Source: Byssovorax sp. (GTDB lineage Bacteria > Myxococcota_A > Polyangia > Polyangiales > Polyangiaceae). Taken from it: a stretch of DNA of 64,000 nt. The notes beneath the pieces are model-generated. The model was given only the letters and a program-made list of their open reading frames with translations, did not search any database and had not been told where the DNA came from. The position numbers and the translations under genes were made by a program. The stretch covers positions 93,585 to 157,584 of the forward strand of contig JANYGI010000151.1 in NCBI GenBank assembly GCA_025362495.1, written 5' to 3'. Shown piece after piece: positions 7,946 to 18,597 of this stretch. The stretch's first letter is position 1. Every line of letters begins with the position of its first letter.

Positions 7946-8941
7946 TCAGGGCGTCCCGTGCGCCGGTGGCACCGCCATCCGCTGCCGCCGCGGGATCTTC
8001 GCCGTGACGGTATCCTTCGATACGGCGCCTCCGCCGCTCGCGTCGCTGCAGCAGCGAAAGCCCACCTGGTAGAAGCTGAACCAGGCGTTGTGCGACGAGG
8101 TCATCGGCCGGCAGCGCGCCCGGATCGGCCCCCAGTAGCCCCCTTTGAGCGCCGATCGAAAGGGCTTCTCGGTCTCTTTCCCGCTCGCGTTCTCCACCCA
8201 CTCATCCACGTTGCCGGTCATGTCGCGCACGCCGAAGGGGCTGATGCAACGATCGAACGTGCCTGAAGGGACGCGCTTGTCGAGGCGCTCGACCTCGCCC
8301 GAGATCTTCCACGGGTCCGAGAACGCGGGCAGATCGGGCATCGTCACGGGCCTGTCGATGTTGCAGGCTGTGGCGTCGCGATCGATGCCATACGGGTAAG
8401 GCCACATCTCGGTGCCCTCGCAGGCGAACTCCCACTCTTCGGTGGAGCAGAGCCGCTTTCCCTCGACCGAACAGGCACGCTTGGCGTCGTCGTAGTCCAC
8501 CATCACGGCCGGGACGACGCCCTCGAGGTTCGGGTACTCGAACACATCGACGCAGTACCGCCGGTGCTGGAGGCGGCCCTCGCAGAGCACGTCCTGCGCA
8601 TAGCGGTCGCACACGTCCCGGGTCTCGTTGGCGAAGCTGACGCAGGTGTGGCCCACGAACGGACAGTAAACGCCGTCGACGAGCACCATGCCTTCGCCAC
8701 AGGCGGTCGCGCTCTCGGGATCGACATGAACGTACGGCGGCGTCTTCGGGCGCCCCGCGTCGAGCGTGGACGACGGCGCGTGGGCCGAGGCGCTCGGGGC
8801 GGGCGCGGCGGCGTCGACGAGCTCGACCGTCTCCGGCGGCGCGGGATCCTCGGGTGGCCGCGACGCGCGCGGGAACACCAGGATCGCGGCGACGGCGGCC
8901 GCGGCGGCGACAATGGCGAGGTAGAGGAAGCGATCGCGCAT
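7946..8941 (-). CDS. SUMF1/FGE-sulfatase-domain membrane-anchored protein
   Basis: A 331-residue protein with an N-terminal anchor (FLYLAIVAAAAAVAAILVF), a Pro/Ala linker and a C-type-lectin-like SUMF1 fold. The fold is marked by GEGMVLVDGVYCPFVG, KRLCSTEEWEFACEGTE, CISPFGVRDMTGNVDEWVE, LKGGYWGPIRARCRP and the terminal FYQVGFRCC. True formylglycine-generating enzymes need two Cys in the segment before the final GFRC; only one is seen here, so sulfatase activation is unlikely. Many Cys suggest disulfides outside the cytoplasm. It ends 4 nt after the frameshifted gene on the opposite strand. A paralogue lies directly upstream (8960-9937) on the same strand, 18 nt away. Confidence 0.82.
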   Translation of the reverse strand: MRDRFLYLAIVAAAAAVAAILVFPRASRPPEDPAPPETVELVDAAAPAPSASAHAPSSTLDAGRPKTPPYVHVDPESATACGEGMVLVDGVYCPFVGHTCVSFANETRDVCDRYAQDVLCEGRLQHRRYCVDVFEYPNLEGVVPAVMVDYDDAKRACSVEGKRLCSTEEWEFACEGTEMWPYPYGIDRDATACNIDRPVTMPDLPAFSDPWKISGEVERLDKRVPSGTFDRCISPFGVRDMTGNVDEWVENASGKETEKPFRSALKGGYWGPIRARCRPMTSSHNAWFSFYQVGFRCCSDASGGGAVSKDTVTAKIPRRQRMAVPPAHGTP

Positions 8942-8959
8942 CGGGACGGGGCGGCCCTT

Positions 8960-9937
8960 CTACCGCGGATCGTCTGGCTTGCGCTCGATCCATGGGCGCG
9001 GAGGCGCGACCTCGATCCCGTCGATCGTATCCGAGCAGCAGCGGAAGCCGACCTGGTAAAACTTGAACGTCGGCCCGTGGGTCGTCGTCGTCAGCCGGCA
9101 GGTGTCGCGCACCGGGCCCCAGTAGCCGCCGTTGAGCGTCGACGGGTGCGGCGATCCTGGATTGTCGGCGAGATCGTCGGTCCACTCGTCGACGTTGCCC
9201 GACTGATCGTAGGCCCCGAAGGCGCTGACGCAGTCGGGGTGCGTGCCGATGCGATCGGCCTGCCACAGCCGCGAAAGCTCGGCCTCGCGGGTCGAGGCGT
9301 CGATCATCGCCTCGACGTCGAAGGGGATCGACGCGCGATCGACGTTGCACGGGCTCGGCTGCCGCTCGAAGCCCCACGGAAACGGGAGGCGCTTCGGCCC
9401 TTCACACGCGAGGATCCACTCCGACCGCCGGCAAAGCCTTTTGCCGGAGCCGCTGCAGAGCGCCTTCGCTTCGAACCAGTCGACGTAGACGGCCGGGTTG
9501 TCGCCGATCCGGTTCGGCCACTCGTACTGGTCGATGCAGTAGCGACGGTGATCGGCCTCGCCGAGGCAGCGCTTGCCACGGGCGTACTCGGCGCAGCCCA
9601 CCGCGCCGGTCGGGCGAACGCATTCGTAGGGCAAATCAGGACAAAATTCGCCATCGACGAGGGCCATGCTCGCGGGGCACGCGCCGCCGCGCGCGGAATC
9701 GGCATCGTACCGGGCGGATCTCGGCGTGGGGAAGGCTCGGGCCGTTGCGTCGGGAAGAGGCGCAAGGGGGACAGGGAACGACGAGGTCCGTGGCGCCGCT
9801 GCAGTCGGGCACGTTGCCGCGGGAACGGCGGCGGCGCGCCTGTCCCGGGCAGGCATGTAGCGTGAAGCGAGCGCGACTCCGCCGAGCAGCGATCCGGCTC
9901 CGATCGCCTGCATCACGCTCTTCGTCCTCGCCCTCAC
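8960..9937 (-). CDS. SUMF1/FGE-sulfatase-domain protein, tandem paralogue
   Basis: About 325 residues, the same architecture as the downstream paralogue: short basic N-terminus, signal anchor (AIGAGSLLGGVALA), linker, then a SUMF1-like domain with CPASMALVDGEFCPD, KRLCRRSEWILACEG, CVSAFGAYDQSGNVDEW, LNGGYWGPVRDTCRL and FYQVGFRCC. As in the neighbour, the paired catalytic Cys of formylglycine-generating enzymes is absent. The start is uncertain: GTG at 9937 gives a positively charged N-terminus, and ATG at 9913 is also possible. The two genes probably arose by tandem duplication and may form one transcription unit; their role is unknown. Confidence 0.8.
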   Translation of the reverse strand: MRARTKSVMQAIGAGSLLGGVALASRYMPARDRRAAAVPAATCPTAAAPRTSSFPVPLAPLPDATARAFPTPRSARYDADSARGGACPASMALVDGEFCPDLPYECVRPTGAVGCAEYARGKRCLGEADHRRYCIDQYEWPNRIGDNPAVYVDWFEAKALCSGSGKRLCRRSEWILACEGPKRLPFPWGFERQPSPCNVDRASIPFDVEAMIDASTREAELSRLWQADRIGTHPDCVSAFGAYDQSGNVDEWTDDLADNPGSPHPSTLNGGYWGPVRDTCRLTTTTHGPTFKFYQVGFRCCSDTIDGIEVAPPRPWIERKPDDPR

Positions 9938-10101
9938 GACGGCATCCGCACCACGGCCGCGGGCTTGTCCCACGGAGGCGGCGTCGAGGGAAGATCTCCG
10001 CCGTCGGCGTCGGCGCGCCGAGCCTGCGTACCCTGGAAGGTTGAGGGCAACCGGACATAATAGACCCAACTCGCATTCGCGCGTGCTAGCTCTGCCCGGC
10101 C

Positions 10102-13098
<2,997 letters not shown>

Positions 13099-13116
13099 CC
13101 CGCTCGAAGCCGAGGC

Positions 13117-13162
13117 GACCAGGATCGCGCCGGAAGTATCGCTCCCGCGCGATCCCCTGGTC
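13117..13162. terminator. bidirectional hairpin between uvrA and the DksA-type gene
   Basis: GACCAGGATCGCGC (13117-13130) pairs with GCGCGATCCCCTGGTC (13147-13162) around a 16-nt loop, with a two-base bulge on the 3' side. It lies in the 76-bp gap between two convergent genes, the expected place for a shared terminator. There is no T run on either side. Confidence 0.55.
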
Positions 13163-13174
13163 ACCTGGAGCTTC

Positions 13175-13537
13175 TCAACCGAAATCCTTCTCGGCGCGCT
13201 CCTGGTCCTCTTTGCAGCGGATGCAGAGGTTGGTCTCGGGGCGCGCTTCGAGGCGCTTCTGCGAGATCTCTTCCTCGCACGCGTCGCACTTGCCGAACGA
13301 GCCGTCCTCGATCTTCACGAGGGCCTTCTGGATCTTGTCGAGGAACGACTTCTCGCGCCCGCGGAGCCGGAACGTCAGCGATTGCAGGTACTCGCTCGAC
13401 GCGAGGTCCATCTCGTCGGGCAAGTCGGCCGTGTCGAGGAGCATGTCCTCGCTCAGCGTCTGCTTGGCCTTCTTGACGATCTCGTCGCGCTTTTCCTCGA
13501 GCTGAACCTTGAACTTCTTGAGCTGGGCCTTGTTCAT
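13175..13537 (-). CDS. dksA: DksA/TraR-family zinc-finger transcriptional regulator
   Basis: A 120-residue protein with the DksA layout: an N-terminal coiled coil (about 1-70, starting MNKAQLKKFKVQLEEKRDEI), the acidic tip region DTADLPDEMDLASSE and a C-terminal four-Cys zinc finger (CDACEEEI...CIRCKEDQE). DksA proteins bind RNA polymerase through the secondary channel and work with ppGpp in stringent control, which in myxobacteria also feeds into development. The ATG at 13537 has GGGGAAGA upstream at good spacing; the longer frame adds non-conserved sequence. The family is certain; orthology to E. coli dksA is likely but not proven. Confidence 0.88.
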   Translation of the reverse strand: MNKAQLKKFKVQLEEKRDEIVKKAKQTLSEDMLLDTADLPDEMDLASSEYLQSLTFRLRGREKSFLDKIQKALVKIEDGSFGKCDACEEEISQKRLEARPETNLCIRCKEDQERAEKDFG

Positions 13538-13913
13538 CTGGTCTTCCCCGCTGCACCCGTCCGCGCTCCCAGCGTATGCGAGCCACGGCGGCGCGCATTT
13601 GGGCTCGAAAGGGGACCAATCCCCTGCCGAAAAGGGCGCGGAACGGTAGGCGACCGTCGCTCGCCCGTCAAGTCGCAAAGCCAGCGCGGCAAATTCACCG
13701 GCTTTTCCTGGCTTTCGAGTGAGCCGGAGCACCGGCTTTGCAATGCCCGAGGACGCTCGCTTGCGGCAGGGACGACGTCGAGGGATTGTCGGGCCCGATC
13801 CTCCCTCCAGCAGGAGGTTCCCGCGGGCCCGGGAGGTGCGGCGGCTTGCCCGATCGATCAATCTTCTCAAGAAGATGGAGCGCACGGAGCCGCTTTGACG
13901 AAAGCTTGATCAC
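13538..13913. other. 376-bp intergenic region with a 16-bp palindrome
   Basis: The gap between the minus-strand DksA-type gene and the plus-strand NUDIX gene holds no convincing gene. The one clear feature is the palindrome ATCTTCTCAAGAAGAT (13861-13876; 7-bp arms, 2-nt centre), ending 37 nt before the NUDIX start, a good place for an operator. The promoter of the DksA-type gene must also be here, but I see no strong box. Confidence 0.4.
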
Positions 13914-14855
13914 GTGGAACAGAGTTCTCCCAGATTGCTGAATTTCGATCCGAATCGCCCGCCGGCGGCACCTCGGGATGCCGCCACGGTCATCGTGATT
14001 CGCGACACGGTTGCGGGCCTCGAGACCTTCTGTGTGCTCCGCCATCCGCGGTCGAGCTTCCTCGGCGGCGCTGTCGTCTTCCCTGGTGGCAAGGTCGACA
14101 CGGCCGACGGCGAGGACGCGTGGCTCGGCCTCGCGGCGGATCCTCACCCTCGCTCGCTCGCTTTCGTTTCGGCTTCGGCGAGCGCGCGGGCCCTGGCGAT
14201 CGCCGCCTGCCGCGAGACGCTCGAAGAGGCGGGCATCATCCCGACAGCGGGCACGATTGACGATCTCGACGCTCTTCGCGCCGAGCTCGCGGCGCACCCC
14301 GACGTCGGAGGCGGACCGGGCGCTCTCGCCGGCGCTCTCGCCCGTCGAGGCCAGTCTCTCGCGCTCGGCGCGCTCGTCCCGTTCGCTCGCTGGATCACGC
14401 CCGAGGCCGAGCAGCGGCGCTTCGACGCGCGGTTCTACCTGCTCGTGTTGCCCGCGGGGCAGATTGGCAAGCACGATGATCACGAGACGACGATGAGCTT
14501 CTGGGGTCGCCCGTCCGAGGTGCTCGCTCGCTTCGACCGCGGCGAGATCTTCCTCGCTCCGCCGACGACCCGCGCCCTCGAGCTCCTCGCCGCGGCCGGC
14601 GATGTCGCGGGCGCGCTCGCGCTCGCAGGTGACCAGTCGCTCGAGCCGATCTGCCCGGCGTTCATCGCTTCGGATCCGCCCTACCTCGCGCTCCCGGGGG
14701 ATCCTTCCCATGAAGTCCCGGACCGCCGGATCGCCGGGCCTACCCGCTTTGTCCTGCAGGATGGGCGCTTCATCAGCGCCGACGCGCCCACAACGACGGG
14801 GCCGCTCGCGGCCTCGCCCCAGGAAATCCAGGTTTCCGTGAGGAGATCGACATGA
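13914..14855 (+). CDS. NUDIX hydrolase-like protein
   Basis: A 313-residue protein whose first half carries the NUDIX box in split form: VVFPGGKVD near residue 60 and ACRETLEEAGI near residue 100, matching G-x5-E-x7-R-E-U-x-E-E-x-G-U with an insertion between the Gly and the helix. The length and insertion resemble NUDT19-like hydrolases, which cleave CoA or nucleotide diphosphates; the substrate here is unknown. It starts with GTG at 13914. Its stop TGA (14853-14855) overlaps the next ATG (ATGA), so translation of the following HTH-receiver gene is probably coupled to it. Confidence 0.75.
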   Translation: MEQSSPRLLNFDPNRPPAAPRDAATVIVIRDTVAGLETFCVLRHPRSSFLGGAVVFPGGKVDTADGEDAWLGLAADPHPRSLAFVSASASARALAIAACRETLEEAGIIPTAGTIDDLDALRAELAAHPDVGGGPGALAGALARRGQSLALGALVPFARWITPEAEQRRFDARFYLLVLPAGQIGKHDDHETTMSFWGRPSEVLARFDRGEIFLAPPTTRALELLAAAGDVAGALALAGDQSLEPICPAFIASDPPYLALPGDPSHEVPDRRIAGPTRFVLQDGRFISADAPTTTGPLAASPQEIQVSVRRST

Positions 14856-15445
14856 TGGAAGAACGAGAAGCACCCGATTCCGCCACCCAACCCGAGCTCT
14901 TCACGGCGAGCGACGTCGCGCGCTTCTGCCAGGTGGACCTGAAGACGATCCACAACTGGGCTGACAAGGGAGAGATCAGGCACTTTCGAACGCCGGGCCG
15001 CCACCTGCGGTTCCGGCGGCTCGACGTGCTCGATTTCCTGAGGAAGTATGGATATCCGATCCCGGAGCAGCTCCGGATGGGCAAGCCCAAGGTCGTCCTC
15101 GTCGACGAGGATCCTCAGGTGCTCGCCAACCTCCGACGCGCGCTGTCGAAGCGCTTCGAATTGACCACTTTCCAGGACCCGTTCGACGCCCTGGTCGCCG
15201 TCGGGAACCTCCAGCCGGACGCGCTGATCTTCGACGTCAAGATGCCCGGGCTCGACGGCGTACGCGCCCTGGAGCGGTTGCGCTCGATCGACGCGACCGC
15301 GCACATTCGCTGTCTCATCTACTCGACCCACGAGGAGATGCGAAAGAACGCGACCGAGGCCGGAGCCTACGACTTCATCAAGAAGGGTGAGGTCGCCGAT
15401 CTCCGCGATTCGCTCGAGCGCCTGATGGGCCTCGAGCGCGGCTGA
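14852..15445 (+). CDS. MerR/excisionase-type HTH protein fused to a receiver domain
   Basis: A 197-residue regulator. Residues about 15-70 form a helix-turn-helix of the BldC/excisionase type (FTASDVARFCQVDLKTIHNW and RHLRFRRLDVLDFLR). Residues about 78-195 form a receiver domain with acidic pocket VLVDEDP, phospho-acceptor Asp in LIFDVKMPGLDG, Ser in LIYSTHEE and Lys in FIKKGEV. All key receiver residues are present, so it should be phosphorylated by a histidine kinase. The order (DNA-binding first, receiver last) is the reverse of classical response regulators. It overlaps the NUDIX stop by 4 nt. No kinase is nearby. Confidence 0.85.
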   Translation: MMEEREAPDSATQPELFTASDVARFCQVDLKTIHNWADKGEIRHFRTPGRHLRFRRLDVLDFLRKYGYPIPEQLRMGKPKVVLVDEDPQVLANLRRALSKRFELTTFQDPFDALVAVGNLQPDALIFDVKMPGLDGVRALERLRSIDATAHIRCLIYSTHEEMRKNATEAGAYDFIKKGEVADLRDSLERLMGLERG

Positions 15446-15514
15446 GGAGCTGCCCGCGGACGGGCAGGGCACGGGGCGAATGAACGGGGGATCCCGGGGG
15501 GGAGCTCAGCATCC

Positions 15515-16072
15515 ATGGTATGGCGACATGTCGTCGGGATCGTCGCGGCCTCTCTGATCGCGTCGTGTGTCAACCTGCCTGGCCCGCCCGGGCTCCCGAT
15601 CCCGCTCGACGCGCGCGCGGCGATAGGGATGAAGATAGCGCCGGTCCCGCTGGCCTTGAACAATCGGGATCCCGGCGTCGTCGGGCTCGGGAGCTACCTC
15701 GTCAATGCGGCGGCGGGGTGCGTGGACTGCCATGGATGTCCGACGTACGCAGCAGGCCAGTCCCCCTTCAAGGGAGGAAGCGGTCAGCTCGAGTCGGCGC
15801 ACTACCTCGGTGGCGGCGCGCCGTTCGGGCCCAACCTCGTGGCGCCCGGTCTCACGCCGGATGCACACGGGAATCCCGGCGGGCTGACGCGACAGAAGTT
15901 CTTCGCGGCCATGCGCGAGGGCAAGGATCCCGATGATCCGACGCGCATTCTCCAGGTCATGCCGTGGGCGATGTATCGCCACATGGCTGACGAGGATCTC
16001 GACGCCATCTACGAGTACCTCCGCTCCATCCCGCCCGCCAAGGCCGGCTCGTGCACCGGCCCCGGACAGTGA
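15515..16072 (+). CDS. monohaem cytochrome c-type lipoprotein
   Basis: A 185-residue protein with a lipoprotein signal (VVGIVAASLIASC) and one haem c site CVDCH near residue 69, with a candidate axial Met in LQVMPW near residue 148. The pattern GSYLVNAAAGCVDCHG and the closing DEDLDAIYEYLRSIPP match class I cytochromes of the alcohol-dehydrogenase or diheme-associated type. It should be an electron carrier on the periplasmic side of a membrane. A GGGGGGGAG tract lies upstream at wide spacing. No oxidoreductase partner is adjacent; it converges on the DUF3494 gene. Confidence 0.82.
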   Translation: MVWRHVVGIVAASLIASCVNLPGPPGLPIPLDARAAIGMKIAPVPLALNNRDPGVVGLGSYLVNAAAGCVDCHGCPTYAAGQSPFKGGSGQLESAHYLGGGAPFGPNLVAPGLTPDAHGNPGGLTRQKFFAAMREGKDPDDPTRILQVMPWAMYRHMADEDLDAIYEYLRSIPPAKAGSCTGPGQ

Positions 16073-16117
16073 TGGTGGGTTGCTTCTCCCTCGATCCGAG
16101 CCCCGGCGGCCAGCGTC

Positions 16118-17545
16118 TCACGGCACAGGCACCTTGATCGTGTCGGAGTCGAGCGTCACGGATCCCCCATGCGCCAGCAGGCGCCCCTCGATGTCGGCGC
16201 CCGCGCCGACCGTGATGCCCGCGGCGGTGAGCACCGTCCCCTTCAGCTTCGCTCCCGCTCCCAGCGTCGTGGCCCCGCCGACCGTCCAGTACACGTTGCT
16301 GGCCTTGGCGCCGCCGACGAGGATCATGTTCGTGCTCGCGGCGAGTCCGAGGGTGGTCCCGACCTGAAAGACGAAGACCCCGTCGGAGACCCCTTGTGCG
16401 TCGAGCGTGCAGCTCCCGGTGGACAGCGCGACCGCCGTCACCTGCTTGTAGAGCCCCGGCGTGAAGGTCAGTCCGGTGAGGTCGGCGGGCAGCGGCGCCC
16501 CGCCCGGGCGCCCCGCAGCCTCGTTGTAGGCCGTGACGAAATCGGCCTGGACCGGCGCCGCCGCGGCCCCGAGCACCGTGGCGCCGTTGAGGATCCCGGG
16601 CGGAAAGCCCGTCAGCGCCGCTCCCGGCGCGATGCCGAGATCCCCGGTGACGACGGTGCCGAGACTGGCGGTGTTGGCGATCGTGTCGGCGGCCAGAAGC
16701 GCATACGTGGCGAGGAGCCCGAGCGCCACGGGCTCCTGGTTCGCGGTGGTGCCGGTCTTGAAGGTCCAGACGTCGTCTTTCGCCAGGCCGGTGCCTGCGA
16801 GATCCCTGGCGCCGGTGGTGATGGTGGCCGTCAGCGTGGCGCTGGGCGCGTAGCTGGTCGTCGGCGTGAAGGTCGCCGTCGTGCCAGCGTAGCTGACGAC
16901 GCCGGGAACCGGGGTCGCTCCCTGCTTGACGAAGAACGTCGCGCCGGTGACCGTCGCCGGATCCATGGCGACGCTGAACGCGGCCTGAAGGTGCTTGTTG
17001 ATGACCACGCCCTGCTCACCGTCGGTCGGCGTGGTCGCGAGCACGGTCGGCTGCGCGAGGGTGGCGAACGTCCACGTGACCGCGCTCGCGAGCGGATTGC
17101 CGGCGAGATCCGTGACGCCGGTGCTCACCGTGGCGACGAAGGAGGAATCGAATGGCAGCGGGCTCGCGGGAGCAAACGTCGCCGTGGTCCCCGCGTAGGT
17201 GACGGTGCCTTTGACGGCGACTCCAGCGCTCGTGAGGGTGAAGGTCGCGGCGCTCACCGACGCTGGACTCATGGCCTCGCTGAACGTCGCGTGGATTGCC
17301 GTTCCCGGGGCAACCCCGACTGCGCCCATCGTCGGGCTGGTCGAGACCACCGTCGGCGCCGAGGTGTCGGAGGAGGAGCCGCTCGACGAGGCGTCGCTCG
17401 CCGAGGTGACCATCGGCGCGCCGCCCCCGGAGCCGCCGCCGCCGGAGCCGCCATGCCCGGTGGTCCCGCCGACTGGCAAGCTGCACCCGGTCGCCGCGAC
17501 GACGGCCAGCAACAGAAACAGAGCACCCGATTTCACCTGATTCAT
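16118..17545 (-). CDS. lipoprotein with two Big_5 Ig-like domains and a DUF3494 (ice-binding-like) domain
   Basis: A 475-residue surface protein: signal peptide with lipobox VVAATGC, a Gly/Ser linker, two Big_5-type Ig-like domains (about 63-165 and 166-268, both with the pattern TSPTxGAxGV...ATFSxAM...DLAGN), then a C-terminal DUF3494 beta-helix (about 275-475: LGTVVTGDLGIAPGAALTGF, PGLYKQ, VFVFQVGTTLGLAAS, NVYWTVGGATTLGAGAKLKG). DUF3494 includes ice-binding proteins, but many members are adhesins or of unknown role, so ice binding is not claimed. It is most likely anchored to the outer membrane. A nested palindrome lies in its upstream region (17621-17660). Confidence 0.87.
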   Translation of the reverse strand: MNQVKSGALFLLLAVVAATGCSLPVGGTTGHGGSGGGGSGGGAPMVTSASDASSSGSSSDTSAPTVVSTSPTMGAVGVAPGTAIHATFSEAMSPASVSAATFTLTSAGVAVKGTVTYAGTTATFAPASPLPFDSSFVATVSTGVTDLAGNPLASAVTWTFATLAQPTVLATTPTDGEQGVVINKHLQAAFSVAMDPATVTGATFFVKQGATPVPGVVSYAGTTATFTPTTSYAPSATLTATITTGARDLAGTGLAKDDVWTFKTGTTANQEPVALGLLATYALLAADTIANTASLGTVVTGDLGIAPGAALTGFPPGILNGATVLGAAAAPVQADFVTAYNEAAGRPGGAPLPADLTGLTFTPGLYKQVTAVALSTGSCTLDAQGVSDGVFVFQVGTTLGLAASTNMILVGGAKASNVYWTVGGATTLGAGAKLKGTVLTAAGITVGAGADIEGRLLAHGGSVTLDSDTIKVPVP

Positions 17546-17620
17546 GAATCACTCCCATCGGCGACGAAGCGCTCTCCGGTGTATCGGGAAAAGCCTCGCG
17601 CAGGGTGACGCACGAATCAA

Positions 17621-17660
17621 GCCGTCGCTGATCGCGCCAATTGCGGCGCAATTCGACGGC
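17621..17660. repeat. nested palindrome upstream of the DUF3494 gene
   Basis: GCCGTCG (17621-17627) pairs with CGACGGC (17654-17660), and inside it AATTGC-GGC-GCAATT (17639-17653) is a perfect inverted repeat. It lies about 75-115 nt upstream of the minus-strand start at 17545 and just beyond the 3' end of ppnP. It could terminate ppnP or regulate the DUF3494 gene. Confidence 0.5.
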
Positions 17661-17744
17661 TCGACCGCCCGCAACTGCGCCCGCGCGCGACAGCTGGGGC
17701 GGCTTGGTGGCTCGCGAGGCCGGGGTGGCCGTCGCTCGTGGCCT

Positions 17745-18022
17745 TTAGAGAAACTCGCAGAGATAGGCAGTCGGCTCGACGGCGCGCACGTCGAATCCGC
17801 TCTTCGCGGCGACCTCGAACTGGGTGCCTGCGGGATAGAGCCGCCACTCGCCCTCGCCGGTGCGAATCGAGAGCTCGCCGCTCACCACCGTCATCCGCTC
17901 TGCGGCGTCGGTGCCGAAATGGAACTGCCCAGGTGCGATGACGCCCACCGTCAGACGGCGCCCGTGGCGCTCGAAACCGACGCTCTGGACCTGGCTTCGA
18001 AGTAGAGATTGTGCTTGAGCAT
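17745..18022 (-). pseudogene. ppnP: pyrimidine/purine nucleoside phosphorylase PpnP (DUF1255), frameshifted
   Basis: The start at 18022 encodes MLKHNLYFEARSR, the expected PpnP N-terminus, but this frame then stops early at about 17952. Shifting by one base near 17990 gives QSVGFERHGRRLTVGVIAPG, followed by GQFHFGTDAAERMTVVSGEL and a terminal PTAYLCEFL. Together these make a full-length PpnP cupin of about 93 residues. One G seems lost in the GCCAGG-TCCAG region. PpnP splits nucleosides with phosphate. Either the gene is inactivated or the assembly has a one-base error. Confidence 0.72.
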
Positions 18023-18065
18023 GAGGGCCGGGACCGTACCAGATCTCCGGCCCAGGAGGGCGGAG

Positions 18066-18482
18066 CTAGCGACGCGCCTGCCCCGCAAGCTGCGCTGCGC
18101 GGAGGGCCTCGTCCGCGGTGGCGTAGGCGTGGAAATGCACGCCCGTGGCCAGCCCGAGGCCGACGCCGAGCATGCGGAGCGCGGGCGAGATGCTGGCGCA
18201 GAAGATCTCGCGGACACCGTAGGATCGAAGCTGAACGAAGAGCTCGCGGCTCGACTCCGCGACGCCGGGATCAACCGCGTTGACGCGGGTCGCGTCGGCG
18301 TACAGGAAGCGGGCGTCGTGGATGCCTCGAAGCTCGCGCATGCGGCTGATGCCCTCCAGGACCACGCTCTCTTCGAGCCGGCCGGTGAACACCAGGCCGA
18401 GGAGACGGTCCTCGACCATGCGCGCCGAGATTTCGCCGCTGACCCGCTCCGTGGGGGCTATCTTGGCATCGGAAACGGACAT
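18066..18482 (-). CDS. STAS/SpoIIAA-like single-domain protein
   Basis: A 138-residue protein with alternating strands and helices consistent with a STAS or SpoIIAA-like domain: VEDRLLGLVFTGRL, LHxADATRVNAVDP-like segment and a GVREIFCASISPALRML helix. There is no clear phosphorylatable Ser motif, so anti-sigma antagonist function is only a possibility. I chose the ATG at 18482 because GAGGAG lies 5 nt upstream; the GTG at 18485 overlaps that site. It is the first gene after a membrane-protein gene on the same strand, 115 nt away. Confidence 0.55.
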   Translation of the reverse strand: MSVSDAKIAPTERVSGEISARMVEDRLLGLVFTGRLEESVVLEGISRMRELRGIHDARFLYADATRVNAVDPGVAESSRELFVQLRSYGVREIFCASISPALRMLGVGLGLATGVHFHAYATADEALRAAQLAGQARR

Positions 18483-18597
18483 CACGGCTCCTCGATCAGC
18501 TCGCAGGCGCAGACCTCGCTGCGGCTGCGATCTCTCTTCGGCGGGCGGCGCCGGAAGTTGAGCCCACCGAGCGCGCAGCCTCGCCGGGTGACGAGCT

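Noticed and set aside
7946..9937. Formylglycine-generating enzymes for sulfatases
   Set aside because: The domain is SUMF1-like but the paired catalytic Cys is absent and no sulfatase is adjacent.
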